Below are positions 41,570-49,455 of a stretch of 64,000 nucleotides of DNA, in pieces. This DNA comes from GCA-002708315 sp964460905 (lineage in GTDB: Bacteria; Bacteroidota; Bacteroidia; Bacteroidales; F082), in the NCBI GenBank assembly GCA_964460905.1, contig CAYWRM010000001.1:124001-188000 (forward strand), read 5' to 3'. The notes below the pieces were generated by a model, which was not told where the DNA came from, searched no databases, and was given only the letters and a program-made list of their open reading frames with translations. Made by a program: the position numbers and the translations under genes. The stretch's first letter is position 1. Each line of letters begins with the position of its first letter.

Positions 41570-42171
41570 TGCAACTATTAGAAACAATACGTGTTGAAAA
41601 TGGTGAGTTTTCAAATCTTATTTCTCATCAAAATAGAATGAATAATTCACGAAAAGAATTGTTTTTTTGTACAGATGAAATAGATCTTGCCCTAATTTTT
41701 AATGTGTTACCAAATCATATTTCTAACAATGAACTGTACAAATGCCGTATTATCTATGATACTGAAATAAGAATGATTAAATACATACGCTATAAAATTC
41801 CTCCTATTAATTCTTTACAATTAGTTAATTGTGATGAAATTGAGTATCGTCATAAATATTTAGATCGTAAGCAAATTAATGAGTTATTTTCTAAAAAAGG
41901 TAAAGCAGATGATATTATTATTATTAGAAATGGGCATATAACCGATTCATCAACTGCTAACTTATTGTTCTACAATGGAAAAGAATGGCTAACTCCCGCT
42001 TTTCCTTTATTAAAAGGGACACAAAGAGCGAAATTATTGGATAAGGAAATAATAAAGGTTGCAGATATTAGACCTGAAGACTTGTATAACTTCTCTAAAG
42101 CAAGATTAATAAATGCAATGTTAAAGTTTGAGGATGAGATAGATGTAAAAATCGAAAATGTTTATCAATAA
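41569..42171 (+). CDS. pabC: Aminodeoxychorismate lyase-like PLP enzyme (PabC)
   Basis: This 200-residue class IV aminotransferase fold protein is short for the family. The PLP lysine is probably in His-Lys-Tyr-Leu-Asp-Arg near 94, followed by Asp-Asp-Ile-Ile-Ile-Ile-Arg-Asn-Gly and Asp-Ser-Ser-Thr-Ala-Asn-Leu near 125, and Pro-Leu-Leu-Lys-Gly-Thr-Gln-Arg. It would release 4-aminobenzoate from aminodeoxychorismate. ATG overlap with pabB (TAATG) shows coupling. Confidence 0.88.
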   Translation: MQLLETIRVENGEFSNLISHQNRMNNSRKELFFCTDEIDLALIFNVLPNHISNNELYKCRIIYDTEIRMIKYIRYKIPPINSLQLVNCDEIEYRHKYLDRKQINELFSKKGKADDIIIIRNGHITDSSTANLLFYNGKEWLTPAFPLLKGTQRAKLLDKEIIKVADIRPEDLYNFSKARLINAMLKFEDEIDVKIENVYQ

Positions 42172-42182
42172 TATGATTAGTC

Positions 42183-42196
42183 ACCTGTTTTCAGGT
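42183..42196. terminator. Short hairpin between convergent pabC and permease gene
   Basis: ACCTG at 42183-42187 and CAGGT at 42192-42196 form a 5-bp stem with a TTTT loop and AT-rich flanks. It is short, so its role as a terminator is uncertain. Confidence 0.35.
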
Positions 42197-42217
42197 TATT
42201 AATATTGGATTATACTT

Positions 42218-43291
42218 CTACATTATTATAGCTGATTTATCATTTTTTTCCACAATATTCTGGGCTTCTTCTTGAGTTCCCAACAATATAGCTATCCATT
42301 TAGTTTCTTCTCGCTGCTCTAGTATTATTTTCACAATCATTGTTAACGGAACCGAAAGAAACATCCCAACTGTACCAAAAATAAAGCCCCAAAAAATTAA
42401 TGAGATAAAAACTATTAGAGTGGAAAGACCCAGCCCTTTTCCCATAATTTTAGGCTGAACAACATTGCCAACTATCATATTTATAACAAGATATGAAACC
42501 ATTGTCCACATGGCTCCTCCAAGCCCGAGCTGTATTGCAGCAAATAAAATAGCAGGTATACCAGCAACAATCGACCCAATATTTGGGATAAAATTTAATA
42601 AAAATGCCAAAAATGCCCACAATATTGCATATTTAACACCAATAATGGTAAGAGTAATCCAAATTAATACTCCTGTTAATAAACTTATAATTGTCATAAG
42701 ACCCAGATAATGCCTGATATTATTACGAATTATGCTAAAGTAATTTATTGAACCATCAGAAGTGCCTAAAATTGCATTCATTTTAATTGAGAAACTATTT
42801 AGTTCCAACAGAACAAATATTAATATAAAGATAATTAGAAACGTATTAGTCATTAAACTACCAACTGCCCCCAAAAATTCAGCACCAAAGTTCATTACTT
42901 TACTTGTGCTTATACCATTTTCTAATTTGTCAAGCGAAATATCAAACCCCATTCCTCGTAATGAGTTAAATACATCTGTTGATAATGCAGTTAACCTATT
43001 AGCATAGAGCGGTGAATCTTGTGAAAATTGAGATACAGATCTGCCAATTATCTCACCCATTCCCAAAAATATTAAAAGTGAGCCCACCAGTACAATAAAT
43101 ATTGCCCATCCGGATGACACTTTCTTTTTTTCTAGCCAATTAATTGGTTGTGCTAATACAACGCTGATAAAAAGTGCTAATAAAATTGGAGTAATAATAT
43201 CTGCAGCGTACATTGCAACAGAAATAATAATAAGAAATGCTGCAAATGTTAATGCACCATTTGATTGGGATTGAATCTCAACTTTATTCAT
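42218..43291 (-). CDS. AI-2E family permease
   Basis: The 357-residue protein has eight hydrophobic segments in the AI-2E_transport (YdiK/TqsA-type) pattern. A first cluster at about 12-85 is followed by a soluble loop at about 85-150. A C-terminal half contains Leu-Leu-Asn-Phe-Ile-Pro-Asn-Ile-Gly-Ser near 236 and Gly-x2-Leu-Gly-Leu-Ser near 288, both typical. The family name comes from autoinducer-2 export, but many members move other substrates or ions. Monocistronic, with a -7-like TATATTTG box at 43333-43340. Confidence 0.85.
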   Translation of the reverse strand: MNKVEIQSQSNGALTFAAFLIIISVAMYAADIITPILLALFISVVLAQPINWLEKKKVSSGWAIFIVLVGSLLIFLGMGEIIGRSVSQFSQDSPLYANRLTALSTDVFNSLRGMGFDISLDKLENGISTSKVMNFGAEFLGAVGSLMTNTFLIIFILIFVLLELNSFSIKMNAILGTSDGSINYFSIIRNNIRHYLGLMTIISLLTGVLIWITLTIIGVKYAILWAFLAFLLNFIPNIGSIVAGIPAILFAAIQLGLGGAMWTMVSYLVINMIVGNVVQPKIMGKGLGLSTLIVFISLIFWGFIFGTVGMFLSVPLTMIVKIILEQREETKWIAILLGTQEEAQNIVEKNDKSAIIM

Positions 43292-43383
43292 AATACTGTT
43301 GGTTAGATTTTAGAAGATCAAAATTCCAAAACCAAATATAGGCAAAAACCGCACAATCAATTAAATAAGAAGAGAAAAACAAC

Positions 43384-45429
43384 TTATTTTATTTCACTTC
43401 CGTTATTTACATTTTCAGTAGGCGAAACAAAACAGAGTTTGCCATCGTTGTCTTCCGCCATCAGTATCATCCCTTGCGACTCAATTCCACGAAGGTTACG
43501 TGGAGCTAAATTTACTAATATACTTACTTTAATACCAATAATATCTTCAGGTTTATAATATTCGGCAATGCCAGAAACAACAGTTCTCTCGTCAATACCA
43601 GTATCTATTTTAAGCTTGAGTAGTTTCTTGGTTTTAGCAACTTTTTCTGCTTCTATTATTGTCCCAGTTCTGATGTCCATCTTCATAAAATCATCAAATT
43701 CAATTGTTTTTTTTGAAGGTTTTGAAGTTATGATGGTTTCATTTTCCTTTTTTGTGTCTAGCAACTTTTGCACTTGAGCTTCAATTGCTTTATCTTCTAT
43801 TCTCTCGAATAATAATTCAGGTTTGTTAAGTTTTTGTCCGGCTTTAAGTAAATCAGATTTTCCGGCATTTTTCCATTTCAAACCATCAAGGTTAATCATT
43901 TTTTGCAATTTAGCAGATGAAAATGGAAGAAACGGTTCTGATAGTACCGATAGGTTTGCTACAATTTGTAAAGATATATTAAGTATCTGTTGTACTTTTT
44001 CAGGGTTTGTTTTAAAAATTTTCCAGGGTTCCATATCAGTAAGATACTTGTTGCCCAGTCGTGCAAGATTCATAAGCTCACTTAGGGCTTCTCTAAATCT
44101 ATATCTTTCAATACTACTTGAAATAATTTCGGGATATTTTGAAAGCTCTTTCAGTATCTTTTCCGACTCTGTGTCAAGTGATTTAACAGGAGGAACCACA
44201 CCATCAAAATATTTTTGTGTAAGTACAAGTGTGCGGTTAACAAAATTCCCAAAAATTGCGAGTAACTCATTATTATTTCTTGCCTGGAAATCTTTCCATG
44301 TAAAATCATTATCTTTTGTTTCGGGTGCATTTGCTGTTAGCACATAGCGTAACACATCTTGCTTATCAGGAAACTCATCAAGGTACTCATGTAACCAAAC
44401 TGCCCAATTTCGGGAAGTTGAAATTTTATCGTTTTCGAGGTTTAGGAATTCATTTGCCGGAACATTATCAGGTAGAATAAAACTTCCTTCTGCTTTAAGC
44501 ATTGCAGGAAATATTATGCAATGAAAAACTATATTATCCTTACCAATAAAATGAAGCATCTTGGTGTCTTTATCTTTCCAGTAAGGTTTCCAATCATTTC
44601 CTGTTTTATTTGCCCACTCTTTTGCAGCAGATATATATCCTATGGGTGCATCAAACCAAACATATAGTACTTTTCCATCGGCATCTTTAACGGGAACCTT
44701 TACTCCCCAGTCTAAATCGCGGGTAACAGCACGTGGTTTCAATCCTTGATCAACCCATGATTTTACCTGACCGTAAACATTAGATTTCCAGTCATCTTTG
44801 TGCCCTTTTATAATCCATTCGTTAAGCCAGTCTTCGTATTGGTTGAGTGGTAAATACCAATGTTTTGTTTCTTTCTGGATGGGCACATTGCCGCTTAGTG
44901 CTGATTTTGGATTTATTAATTCAAGAGGACTAAGAGATGTTCCACAATTCTCACATTGGTCGCCATATGCCTTTTCAAAACCACAATGAGGGCAAGTTCC
45001 GGTTATGTATCTGTCAGCAAGAAATTGATGGTTTTCTTCATCATAATATTGCTTGTTTGTTTTTTCGATGAATTTGTCATTATCATAAAGTTTTGTGAAA
45101 AATTCGGAAGCAGTTTCATGATGAATAGGTGCAGAAGTGCGTGAATAAATATCAAAAGATATCCCAAAATCTTCAAACGATTTTTTTATAATACCATGGT
45201 ATTTGTCAACAATATCCTGAGGTGTAACACCTAATTGTCTTGCCTTAATAGTAATAGGAACTCCATGTTCATCTGACCCTCCAATAAAAAGCACATCTTT
45301 ATCATTCATTCTAAGATAGCGTGCATAAATGTCTGCCGGTACATAAACACCTGCCAGGTGACCAATATGTATGGGTCCGTTGGCATATGGGAGTGCTGAG
45401 GTTATGGTATATCTTTTAAATTTTGTCAT
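43384..45429 (-). CDS. metG: Methionyl-tRNA synthetase
   Basis: The 681-residue class I synthetase has Pro-Ile-His-Ile-Gly-His-Leu (HIGH) near 17-23 and zinc ligands in Cys-Pro-His-Cys and Cys-Glu-Asn-Cys near 147-164. The KMSKS-equivalent Lys-Ile-Ser-Thr-Ser is near 333. The C-terminal tRNA-binding (EMAP/Trbp111-like) domain covers about 570-681 with Asp-Ile-Arg-Thr-Gly. This is the long bacterial form. A TAACTTTG box (45459-45466, minus) precedes it. It is divergent from the LD-carboxypeptidase gene. Confidence 0.96.
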   Translation of the reverse strand: MTKFKRYTITSALPYANGPIHIGHLAGVYVPADIYARYLRMNDKDVLFIGGSDEHGVPITIKARQLGVTPQDIVDKYHGIIKKSFEDFGISFDIYSRTSAPIHHETASEFFTKLYDNDKFIEKTNKQYYDEENHQFLADRYITGTCPHCGFEKAYGDQCENCGTSLSPLELINPKSALSGNVPIQKETKHWYLPLNQYEDWLNEWIIKGHKDDWKSNVYGQVKSWVDQGLKPRAVTRDLDWGVKVPVKDADGKVLYVWFDAPIGYISAAKEWANKTGNDWKPYWKDKDTKMLHFIGKDNIVFHCIIFPAMLKAEGSFILPDNVPANEFLNLENDKISTSRNWAVWLHEYLDEFPDKQDVLRYVLTANAPETKDNDFTWKDFQARNNNELLAIFGNFVNRTLVLTQKYFDGVVPPVKSLDTESEKILKELSKYPEIISSSIERYRFREALSELMNLARLGNKYLTDMEPWKIFKTNPEKVQQILNISLQIVANLSVLSEPFLPFSSAKLQKMINLDGLKWKNAGKSDLLKAGQKLNKPELLFERIEDKAIEAQVQKLLDTKKENETIITSKPSKKTIEFDDFMKMDIRTGTIIEAEKVAKTKKLLKLKIDTGIDERTVVSGIAEYYKPEDIIGIKVSILVNLAPRNLRGIESQGMILMAEDNDGKLCFVSPTENVNNGSEIK

Positions 45430-45458
45430 TTTCTAATGTTAAAATTCAGTAATTTCGG

Positions 45459-45466
45459 CAAAGTTA
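45459..45466 (-). promoter_or_regulatory. -7 box of metG
   Basis: The minus strand reads TAACTTTG 29 nt before the metG ATG. The -33 TTG is not seen. The same short gap serves the divergent LD-carboxypeptidase gene. Confidence 0.4.
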
Positions 45467-45472
45467 ATTAAT

Positions 45473-46393
45473 ATGTTCAGAATGATTAGTCCGACGTTTC
45501 TTAAAAAAGGAGATAAAATTGGTATCGTAGCACCGGCACGTAAAATTACAGAAAAAGAATTGGAGGCTTCATTTGAAATTATCAGAAGCCGTGGGTTTGA
45601 AATCGTGTATTCTGATAACTTATTTGCTGTGGATAACCAATTTGCAGGTAGTGATGAGGTAAGAGCCAGAGAGTTTCAACTGATGCTTGATGATAAAACG
45701 GTTAGGGCTATTATGTTTGCGCGAGGGGGATATGGAAGTGTTCGTATAATTGACAAGCTCGATTTTAGCAGATTTAAAGATAATCCAAAGTGGTTAATTG
45801 GATATAGTGATATTACTGTTTTTCATAATTATATTGTACATAACTTTGGTATCCAAACATTACATGCATCGATGCCAATTAATTTTTCTAAAAACACTAA
45901 TCAGGCTTTGGATTCATTATTTGATGTTCTTTATGGAAAGGTGCCAAATTATGAATTTGCATCTCATTCATTAAATAAAACCGGAAATGCTGAAGGTATA
46001 TTAGTAGGAGGTAACTTATCAGTACTTTACAGCTTGTTGGGAAGTAATTCTTTCCCGGAAACGGAAGATAAGATATTATTTTTAGAAGACCTTGATGAAT
46101 ATCTCTATCACATTGACAGGATGATGATGGGATTAAAGAGAGCAGGTAAACTAACTAACCTTAAGGGGCTTGTGGTTGGTGGTATGACTAAGATGAATGA
46201 TAATACTGTGCCGTTTGGAAAAACTGCTGAAGAGATTATTTGCGATATTGTCATGGAATATGACTATCCTGTATATTTTGGTTTCCCTGCCGGGCATATT
46301 GATGATAATAGAGCATTGGTTATGGGAGGAAAAGCGAGAATTGAAGCCAGGCAGAAAAATTGTTTATTTAAAAGTTTGATATATTACAATTAA
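45473..46393 (+). CDS. LD-carboxypeptidase (S66, LdcA/MccF family)
   Basis: The 306-residue protein has Lys-Lys-Gly-Asp-Lys-Ile-Gly-Ile-Val-Ala-Pro-Ala near the start. The nucleophile Ser is in Ala-Arg-Gly-Gly-Tyr-Gly-Ser near 88. The later Glu in Leu-Phe-Leu-Glu-Asp-Leu-Asp-Glu and His in Pro-Ala-Gly-His complete the Ser-Glu-His triad. It cleaves the terminal D-alanine from tetrapeptides during murein recycling. No signal peptide is seen, so it is cytoplasmic, as for LdcA. The methyltransferase gene follows after 10 bp. Confidence 0.9.
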   Translation: MFRMISPTFLKKGDKIGIVAPARKITEKELEASFEIIRSRGFEIVYSDNLFAVDNQFAGSDEVRAREFQLMLDDKTVRAIMFARGGYGSVRIIDKLDFSRFKDNPKWLIGYSDITVFHNYIVHNFGIQTLHASMPINFSKNTNQALDSLFDVLYGKVPNYEFASHSLNKTGNAEGILVGGNLSVLYSLLGSNSFPETEDKILFLEDLDEYLYHIDRMMMGLKRAGKLTNLKGLVVGGMTKMNDNTVPFGKTAEEIICDIVMEYDYPVYFGFPAGHIDDNRALVMGGKARIEARQKNCLFKSLIYYN

Positions 46394-46403
46394 AATAAAG
46401 CAC

Positions 46404-47102
46404 ATGCAAGACCCTTTTGAAAAAGCTTTTTACGATTATTTAGCCGGAAACGATAAGGCAAAGATTGTTGTTAGTATCAATAAAGGCGAGGCTGATGACA
46501 TACGCATTTCATATTTTTTTAGAACCCATGATGAGATGCCCGAATTGGAAAAAAAGGCATTGCACCTTTGTTCAGGTAAGATTCTTGATATTGGAGCTGG
46601 ATCAGGTAGTCATTCATTATATCTTCAGGAAAATGGAGAAGATGTAACTGCACTGGATATAAAGCAAGGTTTTGTTGATGTTATGAAGAAAAGAGGAGTT
46701 AAAAATGTTATATGCTCTGATATTTTTGATTATAAAGGTCAAGGATTCGATACCCTACTAATGTTAATGAATGGAATAGGTTTTACCAAGAATTTTGAGG
46801 GGCTTACTGTTTTCCTCAAATCGGCAAAAAAGTTGCTCAATCCCGGTGGCCAAATTATTCTCGATTCATCCGACCTGATGTATCTATATGAAGAAGAGGA
46901 CGGTTCCTATGCAATTAATTTGAATGAGGAGTATTACGGTGAAGTAATGTACCAAATTGAATATAATAATATTAAAGGTGAACCATTTCAGTGGTTATAC
47001 ATTGATTTTGATAATCTATCGCTGTATGCTGATCAAGTTGGCTTCAGTTGCGAAAAGATTTTTGAGAATAATCATTACAATTATTTGGCGCGATTATATT
47101 AG
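46404..47102 (+). CDS. SAM-dependent methyltransferase, substrate unknown
   Basis: The 232-residue class I methyltransferase has the SAM motif Ile-Leu-Asp-Ile-Gly-Ala-Gly-Ser-Gly-Ser-His near 59-69, acidic Ala-Leu-Asp-Ile near 84, and motif IV-like Leu-Leu-Met-Leu-Met-Asn-Gly near 118. The substrate domain gives no clear hint. It lies 10 bp after the LD-carboxypeptidase gene on the same strand, so the two are probably co-transcribed, although no functional link is known to me. Confidence 0.8.
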   Translation: MQDPFEKAFYDYLAGNDKAKIVVSINKGEADDIRISYFFRTHDEMPELEKKALHLCSGKILDIGAGSGSHSLYLQENGEDVTALDIKQGFVDVMKKRGVKNVICSDIFDYKGQGFDTLLMLMNGIGFTKNFEGLTVFLKSAKKLLNPGGQIILDSSDLMYLYEEEDGSYAINLNEEYYGEVMYQIEYNNIKGEPFQWLYIDFDNLSLYADQVGFSCEKIFENNHYNYLARLY

Positions 47103-47114
47103 ATCAAACTAATA

Positions 47115-47732
47115 TTATGACAAATCAAAGGCAAGCTTTATCCCTGCTATAACCATTCCTGTTCCCATAATTGCAAGTATTAACCCCATTATTTTACCTA
47201 TTATTTTAATCATGTTCATTCCAATTTTCTTAACAATAATATCACTTTTAGAAAAAGCCAGATAAGTTAAAAAAATCATTAATGCAAAAATACAAACTAC
47301 TATTCCCAGATGTAAATAACCGGCATTAGTAACCTTTTCCATTGCAGTAACAATGGTGCCTGGACCAGCGAGAATAGGAATAGCTAATGGCGATATGGCA
47401 ATTCCCTCATCCGGGGTTTGTGTGCCTAAGTTGTGTATTTTCGATTTTTGAGTCATTAGCATTTCAAATCCCACATAGAACAATAATATACCTCCTGTGA
47501 TCTTAAATGCCGGGATAGTTATTCCGAACAAGTCAAAAATATATTTGCCAAGTACAACAAAAGCTGTAACAATTATAAAAGCTGTAATTGTAGATTTTCT
47601 GGCAACTCTTTTCTTTGACAAGGGATCCATGTCGCCGGTAAGTGCCATGAAAATTGGAGTGTTTGCAATGGGATTCATTATTGCAAAAAATCCCATAAAC
47701 ACGCCTAACGAAAATGTAAATAGTTCATTCAT
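47115..47732 (-). CDS. MarC/NAAT family membrane protein
   Basis: The 205-residue protein has six hydrophobic segments and the MarC pattern: Asn-Pro-Ile-Ala-Asn-Thr-Pro near 20, Lys-Ile-Thr-Gly-Gly-Ile-Leu-Leu near 76, Ile-Ala-Ile-Ser-Pro-Leu-Ala-Ile-Pro-Ile-Leu-Ala-Gly-Pro-Gly near 110, and a C-terminal Lys-Ile-Met-Gly-Leu-Ile. The family was once thought to give multiple antibiotic resistance, but that is not supported; some archaeal members move neutral amino acids. It is 15 bp from the VOC gene in one operon. Confidence 0.85.
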   Translation of the reverse strand: MNELFTFSLGVFMGFFAIMNPIANTPIFMALTGDMDPLSKKRVARKSTITAFIIVTAFVVLGKYIFDLFGITIPAFKITGGILLFYVGFEMLMTQKSKIHNLGTQTPDEGIAISPLAIPILAGPGTIVTAMEKVTNAGYLHLGIVVCIFALMIFLTYLAFSKSDIIVKKIGMNMIKIIGKIMGLILAIMGTGMVIAGIKLAFDLS

Positions 47733-47747
47733 AATATTAGGTTTTCT

Positions 47748-48113
47748 TTATTCTGCTATTTTGAATTCTGGATTGTATATTATTCCAATTACATTACCCC
47801 ATGGATCTTTAACCGATGCAACGACCAGTTCTCCCCCAACATTTGTAAGTTCTTCATCTACTGTGGCGCCAAGTTCAATAAATCTGTTGTATTCTTTATT
47901 AACTTCATCAACTCCCCAGTAAGTAACAACATTTGCTAATTTGTCTTTCTGTGGAATTTCTTCAGGCAGCAGGCCAAGCTCATATCCGCCTATATTAAAA
48001 CCAACATAGAATGGTTCATCAAAATAGGGATTAGTTTTAAAAGCTACTGCATACCATTGCTTTGCTTTTTCAAGGTCATCTACTTTATAAACTACTGTTC
48101 TTAATCCAAGCAT
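47748..48113 (-). CDS. VOC superfamily (glyoxalase-like) protein
   Basis: The 121-residue protein shows the paired beta-alpha-beta modules of the vicinal-oxygen-chelate fold: Leu-Gly-Leu-Arg-Thr-Val-Val-Tyr-Lys-Val near the start, Ala-Lys-Gln-Trp-Tyr near 18, Tyr-Val-Gly-Phe-Asn near 40, and Val-Lys-Asp-Pro-Trp-Gly-Asn near 105. The metal-binding set is incomplete in my reading, so substrate and activity are unknown. It is the middle gene of a marC-VOC-porin run on the minus strand. Confidence 0.8.
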   Translation of the reverse strand: MLGLRTVVYKVDDLEKAKQWYAVAFKTNPYFDEPFYVGFNIGGYELGLLPEEIPQKDKLANVVTYWGVDEVNKEYNRFIELGATVDEELTNVGGELVVASVKDPWGNVIGIIYNPEFKIAE

Positions 48114-48173
48114 AATTATAATTTTTATATCTGTACTATTATTTGCAGACCAACTAAAAATAAGGCCATCAAG

Positions 48174-49375
48174 CTAAAATGCTACCTGAAACCTCATCTG
48201 AAAAATATTGGCTTTCCCCAAATTTTTAATATCTGTGTAAATATAATTAAAAACAACTTTTGTTGCAGGGTTGAGGTACCAATTTATTCCAGCTGTGATA
48301 TTACTCATTATACCATCTGTTAAATCAGCATTATCTAAATTAATATATGAATACCGAAGTGACAATTCAACAGCACCTAACCCACCATCTTGTCCCAGAT
48401 TTTTTTTGGAGTTAGTCTGCCGAAAGTAGTTTTTGAGGGAACATAGTTTTTATGCTCCCCTGTTAAAAACCAGCTTACTGATCCGTAATAGGCAAAAACC
48501 TTGTATGATGAACTTTTAAAAGTAGATAATGAACAAGGTTTAATATATGATAAAGTATATTCACTTTCGAATGAAAGGGTGTTAAGTATTAATAGAAATT
48601 CACCATTAAAATCATTAATACTTGTAACTTTATCAATATCAACATTTAAATATTTTGGTGCTAAGTGTGCTTCCGGACGAACATTGTATGATATTTCATC
48701 ATTATCATTAAATTGATACGCCGAAGATGCACCTAAATGAAGTATTTTATATCCATCATCAATATTGTATACAGGCAAACCGGTTAGCCTGAATACTATA
48801 TTATACTTGTTGCCAAGGTATTTCCCAGAATTATCAGTGGGGTAAAAATAACCTGCATACCATGATAGCCGCTTTTTAAAATGTTGGTTGAATAACATAA
48901 ATCCAAGATTTCTGTCATTATCAAAAGCATTGGCTAAAGGTCGTTCCATTTCAGTTGTAAAATTGGAACTTGTTAACATTGTAAGTCCGAAGGGCTCTTT
49001 AAAATTTCCAACTTTGAAGTTCCCCACAACGGGAATCTTTGTTAGTTGAATATATGCATCTTTTATAACGGCAATACCTCCGGCAAAATCCACCTGCAAT
49101 TTGAATTTGATGTTTTTATAAATTGTACCTGATGTATATAACCTTGCTCTTCTTATCTCAACTCCATTATGTGCATCAAAATGATTATTTAATGAATCAT
49201 TTTGATTTATCCACATTATATCGTATTGAATCCGCCCACCCATTTTTATTTTGAAATTACCATTCTTGCTGTCAACTCTTAGTGCATTATCCCAAGATGC
49301 ATTGAAGCTATTGTCTTGACATATAAGGCTGTATCCAAAAAGCAATAGCACAAAAACAATAATTGTACGACTCAT
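48174..49375 (-). pseudogene. Phosphate-selective porin O/P family gene, frameshifted at an A8 tract
   Basis: Translation from 49375 gives 332 residues with a signal peptide and an OprO/OprP-type start (Lys-Met-Gly-Gly-Arg-Ile-Gln-Tyr-Asp, then Val-Glu-Ile-Arg-Arg-Ala-Arg-Leu). It stops at 48377 just after Thr-Pro-Lys-Lys. The -1 frame continues from the same place to 48174 with Asn-Leu-Gly-Gln-Asp-Gly-Gly-Leu, Glu-Leu-Ser-Leu-Arg-Tyr-Ser-Tyr and a final Val-Ala-Phe, the expected last strand and terminal Phe of the barrel. The break lies in eight A residues (minus strand, 48400-48407); nine would restore the frame. A sequencing indel, phase variation or -1 frameshifting on the A AAA AAA heptamer all remain possible. 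Confidence 0.8.
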
Positions 49376-49425
49376 AAAATTATGTTTTAAATAAATTTAT
49401 CTGATACAATACTAATAAAAATTAT

Positions 49426-49433
49426 TACATTTG
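49426..49433 (+). promoter_or_regulatory. -7 box of the secreted PKD protein gene
   Basis: TACATTTG lies 22 nt before the ATG at 49456. A -33 TTG at the right distance is not evident. Confidence 0.4.
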
Positions 49434-49455
49434 GCATAAAGATAAATCAAAAACT

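Noticed and set aside
48174..48365. A separate 63-residue gene
   Set aside because: It starts inside the last strands of the porin and reads in the -1 frame straight on from the A8 tract, so it is the displaced porin C-terminus.
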